This document shows positions 11,301-25,031 of a DNA stretch of 64,000 bases, piece by piece; the stretch's first letter is position 1; each line of letters begins with the position of its first letter. The position numbers were made by a program, and so were the translations under genes. The notes under the pieces are model-generated. The model saw nothing but the letters and a program-made list of their open reading frames with translations, was not told where the DNA came from and searched no databases. Source of the stretch: Pterobdella sp. o SKG-2022 (lineage: Eukaryota; Annelida; Clitellata; Hirudinida; Piscicolidae). The stretch is taken from assembly GCA_964035795.1 (NCBI GenBank), contig OZ038321.1:640030-704029 (forward strand). The letters are read 5' to 3'.

Positions 11301-13408
11301 AGGGTGCACACAGGTAGAAGGAGTCAAAACAGTACTGGCATCTGTTTATAATATAATATAATATAATATAATATAATATAATATAATATAATATAATATA
11401 ATATAATATAATATAATATAATATAATATAATATAATATAATATAATATAATATAATATAATATAATATAATATAATATAATATAATATAATATAATATA
11501 ATATAATATAATATAATATAATATAATATAATATAATATAATATAATATAATATAATATAATATAATATAATATAATATAATATAATATAATATAATATA
11601 ATATAATATAATATAATATAATATAATATAATATAACATAATATAATATAATATAATATAATATACACGCCACTCTAATAATACCCTTAATTTTATCATA
11701 TTATCTGGAGTTTAACTGTATTGTATTTTATTATAGTGTGGCTGGTATTTTCTAAATTATTTGTATTTTATAATTACTTCGATACCCACTTGTAAACTTT
11801 CCCTTTGAGAGGGCAAAGGGCACATGAATGACAATGGATTTCAGGGCCAACCCTTCTGAACTTTGACCTCTTCACACTGCTCAACAACTTTTCCCGAATG
11901 TCTTTGAGGAAACTGTTTGCAGTTTAAAAGTTAATATAAATTAGAAAAGTGAATTAAATTGTATTTAAAATTGAAAAAAAATAAATATTTTTGTTTAAGG
12001 TTACTATTCTTGGAATATTGCCTATCGTCATGTCGGTGCTTGTTAAAGTTATCATTAATATTTGAAGTGTTGAGTTTGGGAGTTTATAAAGTATCCTAAC
12101 ACATAAAAACAAATACAACTAAAACACACAACTCAACCATACAAACTGAAAAAAAGACAGAATAAATATTTGAATCCAAACACACCGAACCCAACCACAC
12201 ACATATGTATCCACTCACTTCTCAACACTGCCAAAGTCAGCCCTGCAAAAGGGGCACTCCACACTCTCTTCCTTCCGGTGACTCGCCCATACCCTCATGC
12301 ATTTGATGTGCACGTTGTTGCCACAACCATACCTAGTGAGAGGGATGGTGAGTGAATGAGGGGGTGGTGGGCGTTTGAAAGTATGATGAGTGGGTAGGGG
12401 AGATGGTGGGGGATGAGCAGGAGGGTGGGTGGGTGAAAGAAATGGTGGGTGAGTAAAAGAGTAATGAGTAGGTGAGAAAGATGATGAAGGGAGTAATAAG
12501 GATGCTAGGTGAAGGAGAGGGATGGTGGGCGGGTGAGATAAGGGTAGGATTGAAGGGTAAGGGCTGGGCTTGGCTTGGCTCTAACTACAAATTCCAACTA
12601 GTTAACTATAAGTCCATTATAATAATTATTTTTAATAATTATAAAAGTAAAACCGATAATAATAAAAATATTGACATGCAGTAGGTGGTGGGTAGAGAGT
12701 TGTCGACGAAATCTTCTTGGCAGATGGGGCAAGCATCTTCCGGAGTTATCTCTCTTCTTTGCACCACTGTCTTCACCTCGTTTAGGTTCATCTTCGTGCT
12801 CTTTATATTCTTTGCTGAGTCATTTCTCGAGACGTTTTGTGTCAATCTTTGGATTTCTCTTTCGGAAAGGCCTTTTTGCCAGCATACTGTGTTTCAAAAA
12901 ATAATAGCAAAACTGAAGTTACCATTTGAATTATGAGGATTGTAATTCATATAGCGGAAAACTACATTGAAGCTTCATAAATGAAAATTTTGTAAGATAA
13001 GATGATACTGAAATGAAAATAATAATAAATAACAAATAATCAGTGAAGGTCTGATAAAAAACACAACAATATATACAAAAAAGTTTATATATGAGTATAT
13101 ATGGAAGACTAAACTATTAACATCCATCAAAAAAACCACCAACTGGGGTCTTCGGCGGGAATTTTAAACTTTTTAAGGAAAAGCCAGCAGATATGCTTAC
13201 AAGGCTCGTCGGGGGATTTGATAAAGGCCACACAACTACACTTATTCACCTCTCCTATCAACACTTTTATCACTTTTTGTCTGGTTTCCTCTTTCAGCAG
13301 AAACCCTGTTGGTCCGATCTCTCGTAGTATGTAAATAGTTGAGTTTTGGGCTTCTTGCTGTTTTGATTCCACTGATTTTGGGCAAAGTCGAATCCAGTTT
13401 CTCGACAT
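8356..13408 (-). CDS. ZSWIM2: E3 ubiquitin ligase ZSWIM2 (SWIM, RING, ZZ, RING), complete
   Basis: Eight exons in order: 13144-13408, 12676-12886, 12219-12332, 11790-11912, 11254-11341, 10898-11031, 8888-9313 and 8356-8740. The phases agree at every junction and give 581 residues, near the usual size of about 630. The start is ATG 13408 (MSRNWIRLC). Domains: a SWIM zinc site at about residues 57-72 (C-S-C...C-K-H-I-C-W), preceded by the ILREIGPTGFLLKEE motif; RING 1 at about 140-195 (CPICQED, YGCGNNVHIKC, CPFC); a ZZ finger split over two exons (CHSCALC, then CQYCFDSFYLCAPCF and a THH pair); a DYEELLALDE helix; and RING 2 at about 394-440 (CTLC, RLLPC, CPFC). This architecture is that of ZSWIM2, a testis- or flagellum-associated E3 ligase. 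The donor of exon 2 (AT|GTCAAT) is weak and is chosen on phase and protein continuity. The exon 6/7 junction has an alternative. Intron 6 carries an antisense LINE and intron 4 a TATAA array. Confidence 0.9.
9450..10668 (+). mobile_element. 5'-truncated non-LTR retrotransposon with PHD-like finger, inactive
   Basis: One continuous plus-strand frame covers a reverse transcriptase C-terminal half (GVHQGSVLSPLLF, then the YADD catalytic motif), a PHD-like Cys/His finger (CGVCQAG, CGGCRQWVHKKCSGIKG, CARC) and the thumb/C-terminal region ending GRPKKTW. In-frame stops at 9798-9800 and 10458-10460 show that the copy is dead. It ends in a (TTGA)n tail. A 9-bp direct repeat, AGAATACGA (9441-9449 and 10669-10677), flanks it exactly and fits a target-site duplication. 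It lies antisense within intron 6 of ZSWIM2. RT-plus-PHD-finger elements of this kind are common in sponges and cnidarians (established, from memory); the clade is not certain. Confidence 0.9.
11347..11664. repeat. (TATAA)n pentanucleotide array, about 63 copies
   Basis: A near-perfect ATAAT/TATAA pentamer array broken by a single ATAAC unit near 11635. It fills most of the 448-bp ZSWIM2 intron 4 and reaches within a few bases of the acceptor of the second ZZ exon. Confidence 0.97.
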
Positions 13409-13942
13409 TTTGAAATTTTTGTATCTGTGTGTAAGTTTTAATATTGCTTGATGTCTGTTTTAACGCAGCTTAATTTGAATGTTTTGTTTGATATAATTGC
13501 ACAGTTTGAGAAAGAGGTCTAACTCATAAGAACTGAAGTTTTCATGGAATTTAAAAGCTTATTTGAAGATGTACTATATATTTCTACTTCTGAAATCTTA
13601 TATTTATAAATTAAAACATTCCTAAATGGTTTTAGAAATTCAAAAACTTGTCCCTATAGCTACGAAACAAATAAAACTTTAAAAAATTAATAAATTCTTA
13701 ATTTTAAAAAAATTTCAAACTTTATTTTATAAAAAAAAGTTTTTTCAAAAATCTGTCTAATTTTTAACAAACCTCATTTATAAAAAGATTTTTTTTTATC
13801 TTTGCATATAATTTTATCGATAAAATCGAATTTCAAGAAATTCAATTGTCAGAATTGATTTTCAAATATGAAATATAATGATTATTATAAATCTAGATGA
13901 ACTTTTAAGAAATGTTTTTTTAATGCAAAATTTATCGTAAAA

Positions 13943-17035
<3,093 letters not shown>

Positions 17036-18567
17036 GGAGTGTTTTGATGTTTTTGTTAATATTGTTTATTTTTAATTTTGTTTATTTTTTTATATTTTTG
17101 TGGTTATAAAGCACGTTTTAATCAGTGATGGTCTCGTGGAATTTACAACATGATGTATCTATTCATTTATCCTTTCGTGTTTTTATATGTATTCCACTTT
17201 TTTGTTTTTCTTCAAATTTCGTAGTTTCTCCCTTTTTCAATTTTTTTGTTTTTTATAAATTTATTTTATCAATATTTCCATTTCTTCACAACGACTGACT
17301 ACCACGGAAGGGTGAAAAACATTGGATTTGTGAGTTTTTCTTGAAAACTACAACGAATTTTTTTATATACAACTTTTTTTTCAGTCGTTTTGGTGCTCGT
17401 GTTCATGATTTTTTTCAAAATTTGTATGTATTTTTCATTGTTTCATTTATTTATTTTTATTTTTTTTATTAATTTTTTACGGTTTTTAATGATTTATTCT
17501 CATCCATATCTTGTAAATACTTTGATGATTTTAGGTTCGATTTTGTAGGAAAATCAGAATTTTTTGATACTTGTACTTGAATTCACAAATAATTGGTTTC
17601 AAGTTTCAAAAAAATGATATTTAGAAAATTGGTTTTTAATTCTGTTGACACTTCAGAATATTTAGTTTTATATCAACAAAAAAATGCAATATGAACTAAA
17701 AGTTGATAAAACCATGATGAAGCGGAAGCTCATATATAAGTTTCAAAGTTATCAAGTGCTTTTGAAACTGCCTGGGTTAAACATCACTATAATATACTTC
17801 GTAGAATATTATTATTATTAGTTAGAGTGGTGGTTGGGGCGAGAGTGGGTACAATCTTGAGGTCATTAAATTTCTTGTTGGATACTTCAAAAAAGCCCAA
17901 CCCTTGGTAAAGGAAAACAGGCTATAAAAAGGATTTGATTGATTGATCGGAGGGTTGTTTTTTATAGACTCAAAAATGATGGTATAACTTTGGTGATATT
18001 CTCATACCAGATGCTGATCTCGTGCTTAATTAATATTTTTTATTCAATTATTTTTAAACTCATTTATTAATTTGATTTTTTATTTGTTTCCATTATTTTT
18101 ATATTTTTCTTTTATTATTATTGAATTTTTTTTTATCACTATCACTCATATTTTTATATCCTTTCTATTATTATAAGCGATAATAATATTATTGTTAGTA
18201 ATACTAACATTAACAGTTTTATTATCATTATTTCTTATTAAAATTGATAAAAATGCCATCTTGTGCCACTTGAAGGTTTCAAGACTGAATTATTTTTGAC
18301 ACAGTTTCTTTTACAAAACTACAGTAAAAATTTGGTGGAAAAATCCATCGGAACTTATTAGCAAAAAATGATTGATGAATAAATAAATAAATCTATCAAT
18401 AAATCAATCAAATTATTTAAAAAACAAATAAATAAAATTATTATTTTGAATAATTTTCTATGGGGCAAGAGTGGATGCAGTACAGAAGCCAGGAAAATGC
18501 TATTTGAGCTTGAAAGTTGTCAATAAACAATTTCAATGAGCACAAAAGAATAACAATAAACAAAAAT
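17036..18567. other. Intergenic stretch between TMEM185 and the right duplication arm
   Basis: AT-rich sequence with the TMEM185 3' region, a short LINE tail (17885-17945) and TTATT-type low-complexity DNA. No gene is supportable. Confidence 0.6.
17885..17945 (+). mobile_element. Severely truncated LINE 3' tail
   Basis: The sequence AAAAAGCCCAACCC...GGCTATAAAAAGGATTTGA followed by TTGA repeats matches the last 60 bp of the retrotransposon at 9450-10668. It is a second insertion of the same family, reduced to its tail. Confidence 0.88.
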
Positions 18568-20388
18568 TGAGGGCAGTGTTGATATATACGTCATCAACGA
18601 CAGTAATAAAAAAGTAAATAATTGTGGAAGAATTTGACTAACATTAATAGTCAATTAAGAATAATAATAATGAGGGTAGTAAAAACTTCAAAAACAATAA
18701 AAAAATAACATCAATAAAAAAAATTATATAGCGCTTAAAATTCAAAAGCATCAAAGCCTAAAACACTTGCTGGCCACAACACACCCCTCTTTGACCTGGG
18801 ACACTTGTTCGTCTGTCTTCAGGCGGGTATATGTTTTCCTTCACTGAGGTTCTGCAGGTTGGACATCTGTCGTTTTGCTGGAGGGATATGGGTGAGTGGG
18901 TAGATGGGTGTTTGGGTTGAAAATTATGACGCCTGTTTGGGCGAGTTTTATTTGTTCAATTTAGATTTTTTTAAAAACTCAAGTTATAAATAAACATTGA
19001 ATTTTGTAGTACGCTTATTTACAGTATTTGTTTTTTATTTTGTCTTAATTTCTGTATTCATAACTCGTACTCAAGCCATAGCAACGGGTTCGAATCTCGG
19101 CAACGTCTCTCACAAATACTCAAAAACATACGAACCTTGAGCCAGCTGTCGATGCAGTCAGAATGGAAGGCATGGAGGCAAGGTAACCTCCTCACCTCTT
19201 CGCCTTCTTGGAACTCTGCCAGACAGATGGAGCAGCTAAAAAAATCGTCTGGAAGGTCATTCAAGGCGGGAGAGCTGCGGTAGAGGTTCTGTTTTGATGG
19301 GTCGGATTTCAGTGAGTTGAGTTTTGTTGAGCCGTGTTTTTTGAATCTTTTTCCGAATTTTGTAAAAAACGAAAACGCTTTAGCTTTTTGTTTTGAAGAG
19401 TTAGGATGAGAGCTAGTGCTAGGGTTAGGATCGGGGTTAATATCAATGTCACAGGTTGTCAGTTGTGGGTCATTCAAGTTCATGAGACTTCTGCTCAACA
19501 TCCTGACCTCAACCCACTCTTCCTTCACCACCTCCTCACCCCCTTCTTCGTAAACAGTTCTTTTATAGTTTTGTCTCTCGGTTGGTTGGTTTGTAAAATG
19601 AGGAAAAAATCCATCATATAAAACTGAGACTTCTTCTCTTTTTTTTTCTCGGACTTCTACGTGGTTTTTGGAATTTTTTCTGGTGTATTTATGTGTGGGA
19701 AGCCAACTTATTTCTTCGTGAGTTAACTTTGTCTCTTCATCCTCCATTTTTTTTCCATAGATTTAGATTCAACTTTGCAACAACACATTAACTTGTACTC
19801 AAACTACAAAACACCAAAAACAAATTCAAAAATAATTTGATCTCAACCCAAAAAGTCACACACTGAATCATAACAATAAGCTACTTGAACATTGTCCTCA
19901 TTATTCTTATTATTTTTAAGGTTATTATTATTCTTATTATTTTTAATTTTATTATTAATAATATTATTTTTGATATTATTATTATTATCAATAGAATTTT
20001 TTGTATTATTATTCTTATTATTAGTATTATAGCTAATATTGCTGTTAGAATAACAACTCAAGCTTCAATTTCTTCCAACACTATCAAATATAATACGTTA
20101 GAGTCCCAGAAAACTATGCATGTATGAAAGGAACACTAAGGGAATTTTGATTAATATACTTCACCTAACCAAAACTCTCGTAACTTATAATTCAATTATT
20201 AGGTTATTGAAACATAAAGGTCTGGATATTAATATATTCACAAAAAACACATGTAATAAAATTTGAAAAAATAAAAATAAACAAAAAAAAGTCTGAAAGA
20301 GTAGTTTTTTGTTCAAATGACTGCCTTGTCTATAATTATCTTGTTTGCATCGAGTTTCCTTTTTCAACCTATTTCTACATAACTTTTG
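18568..20388 (-). repeat. Right arm of inverted segmental duplication
   Basis: Reverse-complement homologue of 1764-3975. The outer boundary is near AAAGTTATGTAGAAAT (20373-20388) and the inner boundary near the GGGCAGTGTTGATATATACG block at 18570. The coding exons and the outer 250 bp are conserved; the intervening non-coding DNA has diverged. Confidence 0.9.
18758..19747 (-). CDS. RING-H2 finger E3 ubiquitin ligase, copy 2
   Basis: Two exons, 19136-19747 and 18758-18877, in phase 0 (donor AAG|GTTCGT, acceptor CCTCCAG) give 243 residues. Start [15 protein letters not shown]. The RING-H2 is essentially the same as in copy 1 ([37 protein letters not shown]). Exon 2 differs from copy 1 by one replacement near the end (Pro for Leu in RTSVLGQ). 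Before the RING there is an extra segment ([17 protein letters not shown] and [10 protein letters not shown]) missing from copy 1. Both copies keep all zinc ligands, splice sites and an open frame while their introns differ, which suggests that both are under constraint. The intron contains a B-box-like GGTTCGAATCT. The two genes converge on each other across about 15 kb. Confidence 0.86.
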
Positions 20389-21343
20389 ATAGTTACTCTC
20401 ATGGAAAGTATCTTAAAATGTTTTTTGTTTATAAATTGAGCTATATTTCATGCATTCCTAATTTGGCGTTTTAGTTTTAAAAACTCAAGCATTGAAAAGT
20501 GCTGATATCTAGAAGACCCTTAAACTTTTTCACAGAGTGGCAGTCCTTACTTGTGCACCAGTGGCTACATCTTGGTTGAATGCAAGTGATGTCTTCGCTC
20601 GCAACTTTCTGAAACTCAAACTTTCCCCATCTCCTTCGGTCACCTTCTCTAAAGGGGTAAACTGGCTCAGAAAGAGGCTGGTGTAAACAGTGTTGTGGCA
20701 GTTGCTACTGGTTCATGTGCGGTACTTTACCTGGGCCAAAGCTGCAAAACCCGCTCGCACCTGCTTCCCTGTTCTCTTCCATGATGACTTCTTTTGACCA
20801 GGCCCGTTCTCGATATAAGCCGTCATTGAAGCATTTCAATGGTGGATTTGATCCCAAAGATAGATATATGAGGCTGATAGATAAAAAAAGTATAAGGCTT
20901 TTAAAATCCCAGTCTTGGAAATCCGAACTAAATGTCATAAAGGGTTTTAAAGCTATTGAGTTCTTTCACAACATTAAACTTCAAAGAGCTTTCAAAATGT
21001 TTCTTTTTTAACTCTTAATGAGGTTGAACTACCTGGAATATTCCCACATTAACCAAGGATTCTTGTAAACGACAGTTGTCTTCAAAATTATATTTGTATG
21101 ATATAAAAAATATAGAATGATAACTAATATTAAATAATAAAAAAATGAAATAAATAATTTTTTTCCGGAAAAATTATCCGCTTTATTTTATGTTTTTGAC
21201 GTTTAAAATAATTAAAATTAAACTTTTAAATGTTGTTTGCTTAAAAGTTCCAACATTTCAAATAAAACTTCGGGAATTTTCGAAAAGTTTCAACAATAAA
21301 AGAGTTATTGAACAACTTTCAACATTGTTGAAACAGCAACACA
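20389..21343. other. Intergenic stretch with an unidentified coding-like patch
   Basis: From about 20490 to 21010 the base composition is visibly less AT-rich, and a plus frame at 20715-21011 (MCGTLPGPKLQNP, then YKPSLKHFNGGFDPKDRYM) looks protein-like, although the neighbouring upstream frames are broken. I do not recognise it. A decayed mobile-element ORF or a lost exon are the likeliest explanations. Confidence 0.35.
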
Positions 21344-21562
21344 ATGTCTTTTCTAGGCCATTTTGCAGTAGTCTTCCTACTCTACCTAGCATGTTACTCT
21401 CTTTCCTTCGAGAACAAGGCAATGACAAATGGCAATGTAAAATCCACTAGAGAGTGCAACAATGGCAAAGCATGGAGGCCTGACGTTGGAGGTTTTCCAT
21501 TCGAAATGTCAGAGTGCTTCGTTTTGAAGAAGTTTGAGAGTTACTTTCTATATTATCTTTGA
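21344..21562 (+). CDS. Candidate small secreted protein, 72 aa
   Basis: A single-exon frame opens with a good signal-peptide shape: MSFLGHF, a hydrophobic core AVVFLLYLACYSL, then a polar region starting SFENKAM. Cleavage after about residue 20 would leave some 50 residues with two cysteines (in TRECNNGKAW and MSECFVLKK), able to form one disulfide. I do not recognise a family. The reading could also be the first exon of a longer gene, since a GT occurs just after the stop region, but no continuing exon was found. There is no homology or expression support, and in AT-rich DNA such an ORF can arise by chance. Confidence 0.35.
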   Translation: MSFLGHFAVVFLLYLACYSLSFENKAMTNGNVKSTRECNNGKAWRPDVGGFPFEMSECFVLKKFESYFLYYL

Positions 21563-21900
21563 AGTATTAAAAATTAATGTTTACAAAAAATGAAAATTTT
21601 TCAGAAATAAATTTTTTTATAAAATAAATGACTTATATTAATGGTTTATGTATAAAATAAATGACTTTATTGGTCAATTTCTCAGAGAATTTTGTTTCAC
21701 TATTTTCTTCAACGGGACATTCAGAGTGATAGCGATAAACAGGACTGGAGATGCACTGTGAGTTTTTGATATCGAATAGGAAAAGCATCTTAACAAGCGC
21801 ACAAGGATACTTTCAAAAATTTTTCAAAGCTTTTTTTAAACAAGCTTAAACACTCAAGTTGAGATTCACTTAAGAATCTAAGTCAAACTAATCTACTTTT

Positions 21901-22045
21901 GTCGGGCCTTATAGCTCAGTTGGTAGATCTCGTGTCAGGCCCACAATTAGGACGTGTTCCAGTGTGTTTTCGCCATATTTCGTTTGTAACAAGCGCTTTG
22001 ATCTATAAGAAAAAGCGCTTTCCATTACCACGTAACACATTACAT
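21901..22045 (+). mobile_element. tRNA-derived SINE, copy 1 (head partly deleted)
   Basis: It begins GTCGGGCCTTATAGCTCAGT (A-box-like) but lacks most of the anticodon/B-box part. It rejoins the shared body at CACAATTAG, followed by TGTGTTTTCGCCATATT, a CAAGCGCTTTGATCTATAAG segment and AAAAGCGCTTT. The same body lies at 23926-24092. Confidence 0.78.
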
Positions 22046-22320
22046 CCTCCTAATTTCTGCTGTACAATGGCATATAGTATAGTAGCCGCTTGGGGGTTTG
22101 GAGAAGATGGTTTCGCATCAAACGTCCGGATTGGTGCTGCAACTGAGGGAGAACTGTGTAGCTTGGAGATACTCTACAACGGTGAGCTTTGTATGTTTCA
22201 TTCTTGAAAAATTTAAATTACTACTAAAAATTGACCTTATCTGTAAAAAATCGGATTGCAGCTTCTCATTACTCATCCTACAAAAGCGAAATGGTTGTGG
22301 AAGTCATGTATGAATGACAA

Positions 22321-22870
22321 TCAACTTTTATATAATGCAAACCCTAAGTTCCTAGATACCATATAGGGTAGACAGCTGAACTTTGACTCACAAATGTACT
22401 CCAGGTTTGGAAACAAATAAAAGCTTATAGTCAGATGTTTAACGACTGGATGATGATTAAGATCAGGTAAAAAAGTGGAAAGAAAAAGTTCTTCAACTGA
22501 ACTAGAAACCTTGGGTGCAACTCGAACAAATGTTTGATCATCAGACAAAATTTAGAGATTTTTATACTTGGCGTTGTTCCATTTAGAGGTTAGTTCAGTT
22601 AAACCTGTATGGAGAGTTATCAACTGAGGCAGACATGGAAGAGATATAAAGATAACCAAAGACCAAAGAATTAGAAAGTTCAAAAAAAGCATAAAGTTGC
22701 TCTATTGAGAAAATGGTCGACAGAGTCGAAAGCAGACGAGATGTCAAAATAGACAATATAAAAGAAATTACCAGTCTGAAGAAGGTTAGCATTTAGGGAC
22801 CCTAAGAGGAGCAAAGTTTAGCTGCTTCAGCTCTTAAGGTTTTCGAAGCACATAAACCACCCCACCATGA
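22321..22870 (-). pseudogene. Decayed non-LTR reverse transcriptase fragment
   Basis: On the minus strand near 22690-22790 the translation reads TGNFFYIVYFDISSAFDSVD, matching the RT motif that carries the first catalytic aspartate (YxDFxxAFDxVxH). Stops and frame changes on both sides show decay. Confidence 0.7.
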
Positions 22871-23080
22871 CAAGATAACACGGGTGGAAATATCATTTAT
22901 TTGAACGATAACATTAGAAGTAAGAAAGTGTTTAAAAACCTTTATGAACCAAAGTTTGTGTTTTTGGTTCACTTTCAAGCGGTGCTATAGCTTTTGAAAA
23001 GATTTAAAATAATTGTATGAATGAAGAATGGAATGGGTGAGAATAATCATTTCTTTTTTCATTTCACCACAGACGTCAAA

Positions 23081-25031
23081 ATGCTACCGACTCTCGTAGG
23101 TGAGAAACAAGCTAAAGACCATTTAGCTCTCCATATTTCAATTCCAATTTATCTTCGCTAAGTACCATTTAGTCGTAGAATATTTTTCAAAAGAATTAAT
23201 TATTTTTTTTTATTTCTGCTTTATTGTCTATTTATTTTTATTTATTATTAAATTATTTTTTTAATAATTATTTTTTGAGTTTTTTTATTTATTGGACTAG
23301 CCATCAAATAATCAATGGGCCACGAGCTTGATGCCTGGTTTAAACTTAAATGATTGATTTCCATTCATCAGTTTTCCTGTTAAATTATTGATTTTAAACT
23401 TAAAACTTTTGGAGGTTCCAACGATGGAGAGCCGATTCTAAGCGCAAGTATCATAAACATTCAAAATTTCCATTTAATTTTAGAATTTTTTTGAATTTTA
23501 AAAATTTTGACAATATAAAAAAATATCAAATATATCAAATTTTTTTATTTATCGAGTTTTTGATTTTTTAGAATGCTAAGAGTTTCATTTTTTCAATCCA
23601 GTCTTTATCCTTCTTTCTTTCGCCACTGGCTTCCTAACAGCCGTTCTTTTCTATATGCTGTGAGTACACTTTTCATAATTTTTTTTTTTTGATAATTTGA
23701 TTTATTATTGTTATTTTATTGTTCAAACTTGTGAACTGAGCATAAACTTATAATTGCTAGTCATGAAGTTGAGGAAGAAAACGCTCTATTGCGAAAAAAA
23801 GCCTTTTGCTTAAAAAATTTTGTTTTTACCACTAACTAAAAAAGAATAATCAATTTAAAAATTGAAAAAAAAGATTAGCTTAACAATTATAATATAAATT
23901 GAGATTCTAGTCTCAAAACTTAAGTCTCGTCGGCCGTATAGCTCAGAGGTAGAGCACTAGACTAATTATCCAAAGTTACCGAGTTCGATCCCGCGTGGGC
24001 CGACAATTAGCACCTGTTCCACAGTGTGTTTTCGCTATATTAAATTTGTAGCAAGCGCTTTGATCTATAAGGAAAAGCGCTTTATTACATTAATAGCTCG
24101 AATTTTTAAATTTTGTAGATAAAGATTATGTTTTAATATGTATAATTTTATTTTTAGTCATAAAAGATACAAAAGAATGAGAGGAACAAGTAAGTCTTAT
24201 CGAAAAAGAAGAAAATCAATACTTAAAAAATTAAGACAAAGGTATGACGAATCAATAGGGAGTCTATCTGATAGTAACTTTACTGATAAAGTTGAAGTGA
24301 GTATAGACAAGAAAAAATCGAAAGAAAACTCAAAAAGAGAGCAAACTAAGCCAGATCAAATTAAGAAATTCTCAAAACAGACAAAAAACTTAGAAGAAAA
24401 AACCAAAGAAAATCAAATTGAAAAGTTTTTTCAACAGACAGACATAGAAAAGACAAAAACAACTGAAAAATTGAAAGAAGAACAAGCCAAAGAGCTTCTA
24501 CAACAAGCAGACTTAGAAAAGAAAAAATCAACAGAAACCTCAAAAGGAGCACAAACCATGCCAAACCAAATTGAAGAACCTTCACAGCAAGTAGATGTAG
24601 AAAAGAAAAAATCAACAGAAATTTTAGAAGATCAAAACAAACCAAATCAAAACGAAGAAGCAGATACAGAGAAGAAAAAATCAACAGAAGAACAAACCCA
24701 ACCAAATCAAACTAAAGAACCTTCACAAGAAGCAGATACAAAAAAAAAAAAACCAAAAAAAAAATTGAGAAAAAAAGTAAAATCAAAAAAATTTAAAAAA
24801 CTTTTCCAGAAAGCAGATACAGAGACAGGAGCGACAGAAAAGATAGATGAAGAACAAACCCAGCCAGAGCAGACCAAAAAACCCATACAGCAGGCAAGAA
24901 TTTCTCAAAATGAACAAAAAACAAAATCAAAATCAAAAACAAAAAGCAAAAAAACCAAAAGTAATAGAACTCAAAAGAAAGAAACAAAAAAAAGTACAAA
25001 AAAGAGATTCAAGTACTTGAGGAAAAAATAG
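23081..25031 (+). CDS. Single-pass membrane protein with Lys/Glu/Gln-rich repeats, unrecognised
   Basis: Three exons, 23081-23099, 23602-23659 and 24158-25031. Phases 1 and 2 match exactly (donors GTGAGA and GTGAGT, acceptors TCCAG and TTTTTAG), giving 316 residues. Residues 1-26 (MLPTLVVFILLSFATGF, then LTAVLFYML) form an uncleaved signal-anchor, followed at once by a very basic cluster (HKRYKRMRG, YRKRRKSILKKLRQRYD). The positive charge after the helix suggests an N-out/C-cytosolic topology, but this is uncertain. From about residue 70 to 230 there are imperfect repeats of roughly 20-35 residues built on D-x-E-KKK-ST-E ... Q-x-x-PNQ-x-x-EPSQQ. The C-terminus is almost pure K/T/S/Q. No Cys or known domain is visible. 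It superficially resembles KEKE-type proteins such as triadin or junctin, but that could be compositional. Copy 2 of the SINE sits in intron 2. Confidence 0.75.
23926..24092 (+). mobile_element. tRNA-derived SINE, copy 2 (full head)
   Basis: The tRNA-like head has a paired acceptor stem (GTCGGCC with GGCCGAC), a D-arm GCTCAGAGGTAGAGC and a B box GAGTTCGATCCC. The anticodon stem has mismatches, and position 34-36 would read AAT, so a functional tRNA is unlikely. The head runs into the same unrelated body as the copy at 21901. The body ends in a small hairpin made by two AAGCGCTTT copies around GATCTATAAGGA. Confidence 0.82.

Larger units (their letters stand above)
21563..23080. other. Intergenic stretch holding SINE and RT remnants
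   Basis: Contains a SINE copy (21901-22045) and a decayed reverse transcriptase (22321-22870). The rest is AT-rich with no supportable gene. Confidence 0.6.

Noticed and set aside
11248..11699. IILYY-repeat ORFs
   Set aside because: They are translations of the TATAA array. Only the terminal CQYCFDSFYLC part is a true ZSWIM2 exon.
23932..24003. Functional tRNA-Ile(AAT)
   Set aside because: The anticodon stem has mismatches, and the head is fused to the same body as a second, deleted copy, so a SINE explains it better.
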